From positions 1-20,673 of the forward strand of contig SVNB01000017.1 in assembly GCA_015067125.1 (NCBI GenBank): a DNA stretch of 20,673 nucleotides, given 5' to 3'. Under the pieces are notes generated by a model that saw only the letters and a program-made list of their open reading frames with translations, searched no databases and had not been told where the DNA came from. Both the position numbers and the translations under genes were made by a program. How positions within the stretch are numbered: position 1 is the stretch's first letter; each line of letters opens with the position of its first letter. The stretch is from Oscillospiraceae bacterium. GTDB lineage: Bacteria > Bacillota > Clostridia > Oscillospirales > Ruminococcaceae. Below are positions 12,781 to 19,896 of the stretch, piece by piece.

Positions 12781-13362
12781 ATGGGAAAATTCTTTTTTGC
12801 CGCGGCGGCGCTTTCTTTAATTTTCGGTGCGGTTAACGGAAGAACAGAGGCGGTTTCTGCCGCCGCTTTGGAAGAATCTTCTCATGCGGTGGAACTTTCC
12901 GTAAAACTTCTTGGTTCCCTTTGTTTCTGGAGCGGGATAATGTCCGTTGCGGAAAAAAGCGGATTGGTAAGCATCATCTGCAGCCTGCTGCGGCCGCTGC
13001 TTAAAATAATTTTTCCGCGGCTTAAAAATGAAGAAAAAGCTCTTGGCGCCGTTTCCATGAACATAACCGCAAATTTACTGGGGCTTGGCAATGCGGCAAC
13101 GCCTTTGGGAATTTCCGCCATGAAGGAACTGCATCGCATATCCGGATATTCTTCTGCGGCCACTGCAGAAATGGTCTGCTTTGTGGTGATGAATACCGCA
13201 TCGTTACAGCTTATTCCCACAACTGTGGCGGCTTTGCGGCTGGAAGCCGGAGCCGAAAACCCCATGGATATTCTTCCGGCGGTGTGGTTTGTAAGCGCTC
13301 TTTCCCTTTTGGTGGGAATGGCCGCGGCGAAAATCACTTTTTTAAAAGGAGGAAAAAAATGA
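12781..13362 (+). CDS. spmA: Spore maturation protein SpmA
   Basis: SpmA acts with SpmB in dehydration of the spore core during maturation. It belongs to the nucleoside-recognition (Gate) membrane family. The 193-residue protein is mostly hydrophobic with several membrane segments. It carries MNITANLLGLGNAATPLGISAMKEL near residues 85-110 and an MNTASLQLIPTTVAALR segment, both typical of SpmA. The ATG at 12781 follows AAAAGGAG; a TTG one codon earlier is less likely. It overlaps spmB by ATGA. I see no clear sigma-A box in front of it, which would suit a sporulation sigma factor, but the gap is short (125 bp) and is shared with the divergent AbrB-type gene. Confidence 0.95.
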   Translation: MGKFFFAAAALSLIFGAVNGRTEAVSAAALEESSHAVELSVKLLGSLCFWSGIMSVAEKSGLVSIICSLLRPLLKIIFPRLKNEEKALGAVSMNITANLLGLGNAATPLGISAMKELHRISGYSSAATAEMVCFVVMNTASLQLIPTTVAALRLEAGAENPMDILPAVWFVSALSLLVGMAAAKITFLKGGKK

Positions 13363-13874
13363 CCGGCATTGTGGTACCGGCGGTGATTGCTTTTATCACC
13401 GGATTTGCTGTGATAAAAAAGATCGACGTTTTTGCGGTTTTTACAGAAGGCGCAAAAGAAGGTCTGCGTTCTGCCGCGGCAATTTTGCCCGCCCTTTGTT
13501 TTCTTATGACCGCCGTTGGAATGATAAGGGCAAGCGGAATTCTTGAAGCCGTAACCGTTTTTGTTTCTCCGCTGGCAGAAAAACTGGGCTTTCCGCCGGA
13601 AGTTCTGCCCCTTGCGGTTATGCGGCCTTTTTCCGGTTCCGGCGCGCTGGGGTATTACGAAGAACTTTGCCGGGAACTTAAAAGCGGCTGCTTCGCGGAA
13701 CGTGTGGCTTCTGTGCTTATGGGGGGAAGCGAAACCACCTTTTATACCGTTGCGGTATATTACGGCGCGGTGGGAATAAAAAACAGCAGGAATACGGTTC
13801 CTGCTGCTCTTTTGGCGGATATCGCCGCCGCAATATTAAGTGTTCTGGCAGTAAATCTTTTTATGCCGGAGTAA
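13359..13874 (+). CDS. spmB: Spore maturation protein SpmB
   Basis: SpmB is the partner of SpmA in spore core dehydration, and a membrane protein of the same Gate family. The 171-residue protein shows an AAAILPALCFLMTAVGMIRASG segment, MRPFSGSGALGYYEEL, and the diagnostic MGGSETTFYTVAVYYGAVGI. The start at 13359 gives the ATGA overlap with spmA and follows AAAAGGAGG. A longer frame from 13284 would lie inside spmA and is rejected. The last 14 bp overlap the end of the convergent membrane protein gene, so both share the sequence around 13861-13874. Confidence 0.95.
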   Translation: MTGIVVPAVIAFITGFAVIKKIDVFAVFTEGAKEGLRSAAAILPALCFLMTAVGMIRASGILEAVTVFVSPLAEKLGFPPEVLPLAVMRPFSGSGALGYYEELCRELKSGCFAERVASVLMGGSETTFYTVAVYYGAVGIKNSRNTVPAALLADIAAAILSVLAVNLFMPE

Positions 13875-14703
13875 AATCCTCTTCGCTTTCTCCGGGAACT
13901 TCGGCAAGAGAGCGTTCGTATCTTTCCATAAGATATTTGGCGAAAATGGCTTTTGCAACGGAATAATACGGAACGGACCAAAGCAAAGGAAGAATAAATA
14001 AAGAAACAAGCGCCCAGCCAAAAAACGAAAGCTTGAATTTTATTATAGTTGTGCAAAGCCCTTTTGCGGCTTTTGCGGAAAGGGAAAAGGATTTTATAAT
14101 TCCGCTTCCGTTTACATAATAATATTCCGCCAGTGCCCAGCGCTGGATAAAAATAAGCGCAAGAGAAAGGCAAAGAATAACCACGGCCACCGCAATGCAG
14201 CAAACCGCAATGCGAAGAATCTCTATCGTTCTTCCGCTTTCGGGAATAAACTTCCACGCGGCATAAAAAATTGCCGTACCGGGAATTGCCGCCGCGGCAA
14301 GAGAAACCGCCGCGCGTATTCCATAGCCAAGATAAAAGAAAATGCAGCCAAAAAGCCTTTTTAAAGAGGAAAATCCATCAAAAAGCACGGTGATGTTTTC
14401 GTCTTTTCCTTCCGCAAAGGCAAAATGCAGCTTTGTGTGGCCAAAGGCAAGGGCAGAAATAACAAAAATATAAACCGCCGCGCTTCCGCCGGAAATATAA
14501 AGCACCTCCGGCGATATTTGGCTTAATGCGGCATAGTCAAGATAAAGAGATTCCATTCCGGCAAAAACAAAAAGCAGAATGGATTCTGTAAGGCTTATGG
14601 CAAGATATGCCAGAAAAATTATCAGAACGCATGCGGAGGCTCTTCCGCCGCAAAACCGCAGAGCACACCTTGCGTCGCGCCGGATTACTCGAAAAAGTTC
14701 CAT
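13861..14703 (-). CDS. Multi-span membrane protein of unknown function (DUF975-like C-terminus)
   Basis: I do not recognise a firm family. The 280-residue protein has about five or six hydrophobic segments (near 25-50, 70-88, 120-150, 165-190 and 225-250). Its C-terminal third, with an aromatic WALAEYYYVNGSGIIKSF stretch, a SAKAAKG helix, FFGWALVSLFILPLLW and VPYYSVAKAIFAKYLMERY, recalls the C-terminal pattern of DUF975 proteins, but only loosely. The ATG at 14703 has a GGAGGAACGCG ribosome site and overlaps the histidine phosphatase gene by 19 bp, so the two are one unit. The 3' end overlaps spmB by 14 bp. Function is unknown. Confidence 0.8.
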   Translation of the reverse strand: MELFRVIRRDARCALRFCGGRASACVLIIFLAYLAISLTESILLFVFAGMESLYLDYAALSQISPEVLYISGGSAAVYIFVISALAFGHTKLHFAFAEGKDENITVLFDGFSSLKRLFGCIFFYLGYGIRAAVSLAAAAIPGTAIFYAAWKFIPESGRTIEILRIAVCCIAVAVVILCLSLALIFIQRWALAEYYYVNGSGIIKSFSLSAKAAKGLCTTIIKFKLSFFGWALVSLFILPLLWSVPYYSVAKAIFAKYLMERYERSLAEVPGESEEDFTPA

Positions 14704-15362
14704 TCGCGTTCCTCCTCGGAAAGTGCGGGCACATCATCTTCATCATCGCGGTTTTCAAACGGAAGGGTGGAAATAACCTCGAAGCACTGGTCGTGCATCC
14801 ACATGGAAACCGAAGTGCTGATGGTGTATCCGCAGCCGCTGTTTGCTGCCCAATAGCGCATTTCCTGTCTGGGGTATCCGCACATGGCGCAAAGACCCAT
14901 AATAACCGTGCCGTGGGTAACAACCGCCGTTTCTATAAGGTGGTTTTTGGACATATCGTGGATTATATCATCAAGGGCACAGGCAATGCGGTTTCCGAAT
15001 TCATCGGATTTTTCTCCGCCGGGAGGAGGACATTTGCCTTCCACCCAGCCGATGAATGCCGGATTTTCCATAAGTTCGGTTATGGGCTTGCCGTCAAAAA
15101 CGCCAAGGTCGCATTCCCCAAGCTCGTCCATAATTTCAGATTCCGTTTCCGGAAAAAGAATATCCGCGGTCTGGCGGCAGCGAAGAGAAGGGCTGCAATA
15201 AACTTTTTCTGCAAAGGGATACTGATAGGTATCCATAAGTTCGCGCAGTTCCTCTGCGCCTTCCGGAGTAAGCGCAGGGTCGCTGTGGCGGCCAAGACAA
15301 ATTTTCTTCTCCGGATCTTCCGCCATTCCGTGGCGGATAAGGTGGATTCTGTAAGTTACCAT
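14685..15362 (-). CDS. Histidine phosphatase family protein (phosphoglycerate mutase-like)
   Basis: This is a cytoplasmic phosphatase of the branch-1 histidine phosphatase superfamily. Of its 225 residues, the catalytic RHG triplet is Arg10-His11-Gly12 in HLIRHGMAED. SPSLRCRQTADIL (57-69) carries the second arginine (Arg61). The acid region is ELGECDLGVFDGKP, and the second catalytic histidine is His150 in VVTHGTVIMG. PPPGGEKSDEF matches the alpha-ribazole phosphatase/phosphoglycerate mutase pattern, but no cobalamin genes are nearby, so the substrate is open. The tail is strongly acidic (NRDDEDDVPALSEEEREWNF). The ATG at 15362 has an AGGAGGAA ribosome site, which rules out the longer frame from 15416. 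Confidence 0.9.
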   Translation of the reverse strand: MVTYRIHLIRHGMAEDPEKKICLGRHSDPALTPEGAEELRELMDTYQYPFAEKVYCSPSLRCRQTADILFPETESEIMDELGECDLGVFDGKPITELMENPAFIGWVEGKCPPPGGEKSDEFGNRIACALDDIIHDMSKNHLIETAVVTHGTVIMGLCAMCGYPRQEMRYWAANSGCGYTISTSVSMWMHDQCFEVISTLPFENRDDEDDVPALSEEEREWNFFE

Positions 15363-15381
15363 ATTTCCTCCTGCAAAATAC

Positions 15382-15410
15382 TTTACAAAATGTATGAATT
15401 GATTTATAAT
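15382..15410 (+). promoter_or_regulatory. Sigma-A promoter of the XRE regulator gene
   Basis: TTTACA (15382-15387), a 17-bp spacer and a perfect TATAAT (15405-15410) lie 38 bp before the start codon. Just after the -10 box is a short inverted repeat, ATAC-AAACA-GTAT (15411-15423), placed where an operator could sit. The divergent phosphatase promoter must overlap this region. Confidence 0.82.
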
Positions 15411-15448
15411 ATACAAACAGTATCATAAAAAAGGTGGACGTTTTTAAT

Positions 15449-16120
15449 ATGAAATCCGATTTTCCCCGTGTGCTCTCTCTTTTAAGAAAAGAAAAAGGAA
15501 TAAGCCAGAAAGATGCCGCAAAGGAACTGGGTGTTTCTCAGGCACTGCTTTCTCATTACGAAAAAGGCATTCGCGAATGCGGACTGGATTTTCTTATCCG
15601 CGCGGCGGATTTTTACGGAGTTTCCGCCGATTATCTTCTTGGAAGAAGCGCCGACCCGGACGGCATGACCCTTACGGTAGATGATATTCCGGAACCGGAT
15701 GCCGCCGGAAAAGAAAACACCGTTTCCGGAGCGGGTGTTCTGCCCATAATCAACAAAAAGCTTATAGCCAATTCTCTTAACGTGGTTTTTGATCTTTTGG
15801 CCAAAAGCGGCAGCAAAGAACTTACTAAACAGGTTTCCGGCTATCTTATGACGGCGGTTTACCGTATGTTCAGAATTATATATGCTTTTAATCCAAAAAA
15901 CAATATGAATACCTTCAGTATTCCAAATGCCGGAGCGCTTGAAAGCGCCGACGCATATATGAAATCCTGCGAAGCAAAAGCCAGAAGGCTTGAAAAAGAA
16001 GATTCCGTAAAAACAGATAATATTTCCGTTTCTTCCGAAAGCATTGCAAGAACCTATCCGCTTTTTGCTTCCAGCCTTTTCAGCCTTATCAAAAACTGCG
16101 AAGACAGCATGGAAAAATAA
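15449..16120 (+). CDS. XRE (Cro/C1) family transcriptional regulator
   Basis: This is a DNA-binding regulator. The 223-residue protein has an N-terminal HTH_3 domain (about residues 5-66): LLRKEKGISQKDAAKELGVS is followed by QALLSHYEKGIRECGLDFL and YGVSADYLLGR. The remaining two thirds, helical with a KELTKQVSGYLMTAVYRMFRI stretch, is unfamiliar and may bind a ligand or mediate dimers. The ATG at 15449 follows AAGGTGG by 11 bases; a GTG at 15434 sits inside that ribosome site and is rejected. It is transcribed alone, divergent from the phosphatase/membrane protein pair. Its targets are unknown, though self-control and control of the divergent pair are plausible. Confidence 0.9.
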   Translation: MKSDFPRVLSLLRKEKGISQKDAAKELGVSQALLSHYEKGIRECGLDFLIRAADFYGVSADYLLGRSADPDGMTLTVDDIPEPDAAGKENTVSGAGVLPIINKKLIANSLNVVFDLLAKSGSKELTKQVSGYLMTAVYRMFRIIYAFNPKNNMNTFSIPNAGALESADAYMKSCEAKARRLEKEDSVKTDNISVSSESIARTYPLFASSLFSLIKNCEDSMEK

Positions 16121-16198
16121 ACATATATATTTTACCATGCCTTTAAAAGAATTTAAACCCGAATATTGTAAAAAAATAAAATACCGCAAAAGTTTTAT

Positions 16199-16238
16199 TT
16201 TCGGAGCGCGCGTTATGCGTGCTCCGTTTTTTCTTTTT
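16199..16238 (+). terminator. Intrinsic terminator after the XRE gene
   Basis: CGGAGCGCGC and GCGTGCTCCG form a 10-bp stem with one wobble pair and a GTTAT loop, followed by TTTTTTCTTTTTT. It lies 80 bp after the stop codon. Confidence 0.92.
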
Positions 16239-16262
16239 TACACAATGTTTACAGCTTATTGA

Positions 16263-16292
16263 TTGACAAAGAAAGCGGATTTGTATTATATT
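16263..16292 (+). promoter_or_regulatory. Sigma-A promoter of the second two-component operon
   Basis: A perfect TTGACA (16263-16268), an 18-bp spacer and TATATT (16287-16292) lie about 50 bp before the lipoprotein gene. The -10 area is very AT-rich, with a further TATAAT a few bases on, so the exact -10 is uncertain. Confidence 0.82.
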
Positions 16293-16344
16293 ATAATATA
16301 GAAAACTATAATCACAGATTTAAAAGAGGAGGTGCTTCGTTTTT

Positions 16345-17682
16345 ATGAAAAAACTTTTTCTTGCAGCGGTTGCGGCTTTGTTTTGTGCGGCGCTTTCCGG
16401 CTGTTCGGTTTTCGAAACGGATACAGAAGCCCTTATGCATCCTCCGCTTTTAAGTGAGGAACAGGAAAAACTTAATGCCGCCCTTGCGCAGGTTGCCGGA
16501 GAAAACTATACGTTAAAATATCCCGAAAGCGGCGGAAGCAACTCTGCGTTTATTTTCCGTGATCTTGACGGCGACGGCGAGGAAGAAGCAATGGCTTTTT
16601 ATTCTTCCGTTGATGAAAGCACAAGAATAAACGTGCTTAAAAAAGATGCCGAAGGCTGGATTTCTGTTTACGAAGCCGCGGGTTTTTCCGGAGATATAAA
16701 AAGCATAGAATTTACTTTTATCGACGATAAAGGCGAAGCTCTTATCGCAAAATGGGCGGACAGAATCGGAGTATATCGCTTTGCGCAGAACAGGCTTGAA
16801 ACCATTTATACAGAAACCTGCAACGGCGCGGATATCACCGATATAAACGCCGATGGATACAGCGACTTTGCGGTGTTCAAAAACAATTCCGCGGACCGTT
16901 CGTTCTTCAGCGTTCTTTTTTATAATGGAACAGAAATGACCGTTACGGAAGAAATAATTGTTCATGCCCAATACAGCAATATTCTTTCCGCAAAAACAGG
17001 TTCTCTCGGCAACGGAAAAACCGCCTATTTCATAGATTCTTCTGTTTATGAAGGGGTATATCTTACAGAAATAATAACTTTGGAAGAAGAAAACGCAGAA
17101 AGATATACCATTGCGGATTTTGTGACCTATGAGGAAGAAAAAGAACCGGAACCCGAACCCGAGCAGGAAGAAAACGCCCCTACCATAATAATAGTCGGCG
17201 GAAATCTTGGCAAGCGCGGAATTTTTCTGCGTAATACAGAAGTTCACTGCATGGATACCAATGGCGACGGAATTATGGAACTTCCGGTGGAGGTAAGAGA
17301 GGATTACGCCAGAAAAAAGAGCGACGAACTCTATTATATCCAGTTTGAACAGGTGGTGGAAGAAAACACCATAACCGTGTGGAACGGCGCCGTAAATCCG
17401 GAAAACGGTTTTCTTTTCGAAGTTCCAGAAGCATGGAACGACAGAACAAAACTTAACTATAACTCCCTTAATAACGAACTTGTGTTTATAGAAAAAGAAA
17501 GCGGAAAAGTGATTTTTAAAATCTGCACCGTGCAAAAAAGCGATTATCAGGATAAATACGAAGAATATACTCTTGTTGCAGAAGATGGCACAAGAAATTT
17601 TTACGCAAAATCCTTTGCGGAACCGGAAGATAACTTCTATATCGATCCGGAAGAATTTGAAGAACGTTTTATGTTTATGTAA
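16345..17682 (+). CDS. Large lipoprotein with calcium-loop-like repeats
   Basis: This is a predicted surface lipoprotein of unknown function. The 445-residue protein has a signal peptide and a clear lipobox LSGC with Cys20. Three acidic loops resemble calcium-binding EF/dockerin or FG-GAP type motifs: DLDGDGEEE (73-81), DINADGYSD (166-174) and DTNGDGIME (304-312), each starting a strand-rich segment, which suggests a beta-propeller-like or repeated fold. A Glu-Pro linker (EEKEPEPEPEPEQEE, near 263-276) separates two parts. The ATG follows GAGGAGGTG by about 11 bases. It heads the operon with the response regulator (21 bp gap), a kinase and a DUF1385 protein. It may feed a surface signal to the kinase, but this is inference. 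Confidence 0.83.
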   Translation: MKKLFLAAVAALFCAALSGCSVFETDTEALMHPPLLSEEQEKLNAALAQVAGENYTLKYPESGGSNSAFIFRDLDGDGEEEAMAFYSSVDESTRINVLKKDAEGWISVYEAAGFSGDIKSIEFTFIDDKGEALIAKWADRIGVYRFAQNRLETIYTETCNGADITDINADGYSDFAVFKNNSADRSFFSVLFYNGTEMTVTEEIIVHAQYSNILSAKTGSLGNGKTAYFIDSSVYEGVYLTEIITLEEENAERYTIADFVTYEEEKEPEPEPEQEENAPTIIIVGGNLGKRGIFLRNTEVHCMDTNGDGIMELPVEVREDYARKKSDELYYIQFEQVVEENTITVWNGAVNPENGFLFEVPEAWNDRTKLNYNSLNNELVFIEKESGKVIFKICTVQKSDYQDKYEEYTLVAEDGTRNFYAKSFAEPEDNFYIDPEEFEERFMFM

Positions 17683-17703
17683 AACCTTCGGGAGGGACGA
17701 AAT

Positions 17704-18396
17704 ATGAAAAAAATCCTTATTTGTGAAGACGAAGACGCTATCCGCGAATTCGAGGTTATAACCCTTCGCCGCGCCGGGTACGAAGTTGTTGATGCCTGCT
17801 GCGGAGAGGACGCCCTTAAATATTTCGAAGCGGCTCCGAACGATTTCAGCGTGGTGCTACTTGACGTTATGATGCCCGGAATCGACGGCTTTGCCGTTTG
17901 CCAGCGCATAAGAAAACAAAACAGCAACGTGGGCATCATCATTCTTTCCGCAAAATCGCAGGAAATGGATAAGGTAAACGGCCTGATGCTCGGCGCGGAT
18001 GACTATATTACAAAACCCTTTTCTCCAAGCGAACTTACCGCAAGGGTGGATGCAATCTGCAGAAGAATTTCCGTAACGCCGGAAAATTCCCACAATGACG
18101 AGCTTGTTTCCGGACCGTTTGTACTTAATATTTTAAGCAGAACCCTTACCAAAAACGGCGTGCCGATAGACCTTACCCAGGTGGAATTTCAGCTGATGGA
18201 GCTTTTTATGGGCAACGAAGGCACAGCTCTGGAAAGAAAAAATATTCTGGAAAGAATATGGGGCAACAGCTATAACGGTGATGATAAAATCGTTGACGTA
18301 AATATCAGAAGACTTCGCATGAAGATAGAAGAAGAACCTTCAAGCCCTGCGCATCTGCAAACCGTCTGGGGTTACGGATATAAATGGATGGCGTAA
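17704..18396 (+). CDS. OmpR-family response regulator (second system)
   Basis: This is a DNA-binding response regulator of 230 residues. The receiver domain (1-120) has acidic residues Glu8-Asp9-Glu10, phospho-acceptor Asp54 in VVLLDVMMPGIDGF, and Lys104 in YITKPFSP. The C-terminal winged helix (about 130-230) has LTQVEFQLMELFM, LERIWGNSY, VDVNIRRLRMKIE and VWGYGYKW, the OmpR/PhoB pattern. GGGAGGGACGAAAT precedes the ATG. It is co-transcribed with the lipoprotein before it and the kinase 68 bp after it. The regulated genes are unknown. Confidence 0.94.
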   Translation: MKKILICEDEDAIREFEVITLRRAGYEVVDACCGEDALKYFEAAPNDFSVVLLDVMMPGIDGFAVCQRIRKQNSNVGIIILSAKSQEMDKVNGLMLGADDYITKPFSPSELTARVDAICRRISVTPENSHNDELVSGPFVLNILSRTLTKNGVPIDLTQVEFQLMELFMGNEGTALERKNILERIWGNSYNGDDKIVDVNIRRLRMKIEEEPSSPAHLQTVWGYGYKWMA

Positions 18397-18464
18397 ACAG
18401 CCGCATTTTTAAATAAAGCATAGATTTGCTGTTTTTGATTTTTGAGGAAGGGAGGTGCCGGAGC

Positions 18465-19883
18465 ATGGCGGTAAAAGCAAAAAAGATAACCGCACGCTGG
18501 ATTTTCAACAACCTTGGCGTTATTCTTGTAATACTTATAAGCTTGGAAGTTGCCCTTGGTTTTTCCATAAAAAACTATTTTTACGAAAGCGTGGAAAGGG
18601 TAATGCTTTCTCAGGCAGAAACGGTTTCCGGCCTTCTTTCAAAATATACTCTGGAAGAAAACGGGGATTACGAAGCGTACTTCCGGGGAATTGTAACCTC
18701 TTTTGAAAAAAGAAACATGATGGAGCTTATGGTTATAAGCAAAGGCGGAGAAGTTGTTCTTACCTCCAGCGGATTTATCCCTGCGGAAGATTCCGTTACG
18801 CCGGATTGGAACGAGGCAATGCTTACGGAAGAAAAATCCGCAGTATATACCGGAGAAATAAACGGAGAAAACATAATGTCCGTTACCGTTGTGCCAAAGG
18901 GCAGTACAGAAACCTTTGCCTCTTTCCGCATGGTAACTTCTTTGGCAGAAGTGGATTCGCAGATAACCTTTGCCATAATCGGCACTGCTCTTATCGGTAT
19001 TGCCATTATATTTTTTGTGGTGGTTTCCGGTTCGTTCTTTATAAACTCCATAGTTATCCCGGTCGGAGAAATCGGCGAAGCGGCCAAAAAAATTGCCGAA
19101 GGCGATTTTAACGCCCGCCTGGAAAAGAAAACCGATGATGAAATCGGCGACCTTTGCGAAACAATAAACTATATGGCAGATGAACTTGGCGCAACAGAGA
19201 GAATGAAAAACGATTTTATATCTTCTGTTTCTCACGAACTGCGCACCCCTTTAACGGCAATAAAAGGCTGGGCAGAAATGCTCGAAGATTCTTCCAGAGA
19301 TAACACCATAGATAACAAAACTTTAAGCCGCGGCATGGGCGTTATTATCGGAGAAACCGAACGTCTTTCTGTAATGGTGGAAGAGCTTTTGGATTTTTCC
19401 CGTCTGCAAAGCGGAAGAATGATTCTTCAGCCCATGAAGCTGGATATTATTGCGGAACTTTCCGAAACGGTGCTGACCTTTGAACAGCGCGCCATAAGAG
19501 AGAAAAAAGACCTTATATATCAAGAAAGCGACGATATAATCCCGGTTATGGGCGATAAAAACCGCCTGCGCCAGGTTTTTGTAAATATAATTGATAACGC
19601 CATAAAATACAGCGATGAAGGTGGCAGCATAACAATAACCGTTGCAAGAACAGAAAAAGGCTTTGTGGATATCGCTGTAAAAGATACCGGCATCGGTATT
19701 CCGGCGGATCAGCTTGAAAAAGTAAAAACAAAATTCTTCAAAGGCAACGCCACTCGCCGCGGAAGCGGCATCGGCCTTGCGGTCGCCGATGAAATCATCA
19801 GAATGCACGGCGGCGAAATTATACTCGAAAGCATTGAAGGCGAAGGCACAACAGTTGTTATCCGCCTTCCCATTGATAAATAA
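18465..19883 (+). CDS. Sensor histidine kinase (second system)
   Basis: This is the membrane kinase for the preceding regulator. The 472-residue protein has a first membrane segment at about 13-36, an extracytoplasmic domain of about 130 residues (37-166), a second segment at about 168-197, HAMP (about 198-245) with GDFNARLEKKTDDEIG, and the phosphorylated His257 in SSVSHELRTPLTAIKG. The ATPase domain has N-box NIIDNAIKY (374-382), DTGIG (407-411) and RGSGIGLAV (432-440). The overall form is the PhoR/ResE-like extracellular sensor type. The ATG at 18465 follows GGGAGGTG; the frame start at 18426 is rejected. The lipoprotein at the head of the operon is a candidate partner. Confidence 0.95.
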   Translation: MAVKAKKITARWIFNNLGVILVILISLEVALGFSIKNYFYESVERVMLSQAETVSGLLSKYTLEENGDYEAYFRGIVTSFEKRNMMELMVISKGGEVVLTSSGFIPAEDSVTPDWNEAMLTEEKSAVYTGEINGENIMSVTVVPKGSTETFASFRMVTSLAEVDSQITFAIIGTALIGIAIIFFVVVSGSFFINSIVIPVGEIGEAAKKIAEGDFNARLEKKTDDEIGDLCETINYMADELGATERMKNDFISSVSHELRTPLTAIKGWAEMLEDSSRDNTIDNKTLSRGMGVIIGETERLSVMVEELLDFSRLQSGRMILQPMKLDIIAELSETVLTFEQRAIREKKDLIYQESDDIIPVMGDKNRLRQVFVNIIDNAIKYSDEGGSITITVARTEKGFVDIAVKDTGIGIPADQLEKVKTKFFKGNATRRGSGIGLAVADEIIRMHGGEIILESIEGEGTTVVIRLPIDK

Positions 19884-19896
19884 CAAAGGAGAAAAA

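Noticed and set aside
14685..15362. Cobalamin enzyme CobC (alpha-ribazole phosphatase) as a firm name for the histidine phosphatase
   Set aside because: The motifs fit several branch-1 phosphatases and there are no cobalamin genes or cobalamin riboswitch nearby, so only the superfamily is given.
18390..18445. AACAGC and GCTGTTTTTG between the regulator and kinase, considered as an attenuator
   Set aside because: The stem would be only about 6 bp with a loop of more than 20 bases, too weak to support a terminator call.
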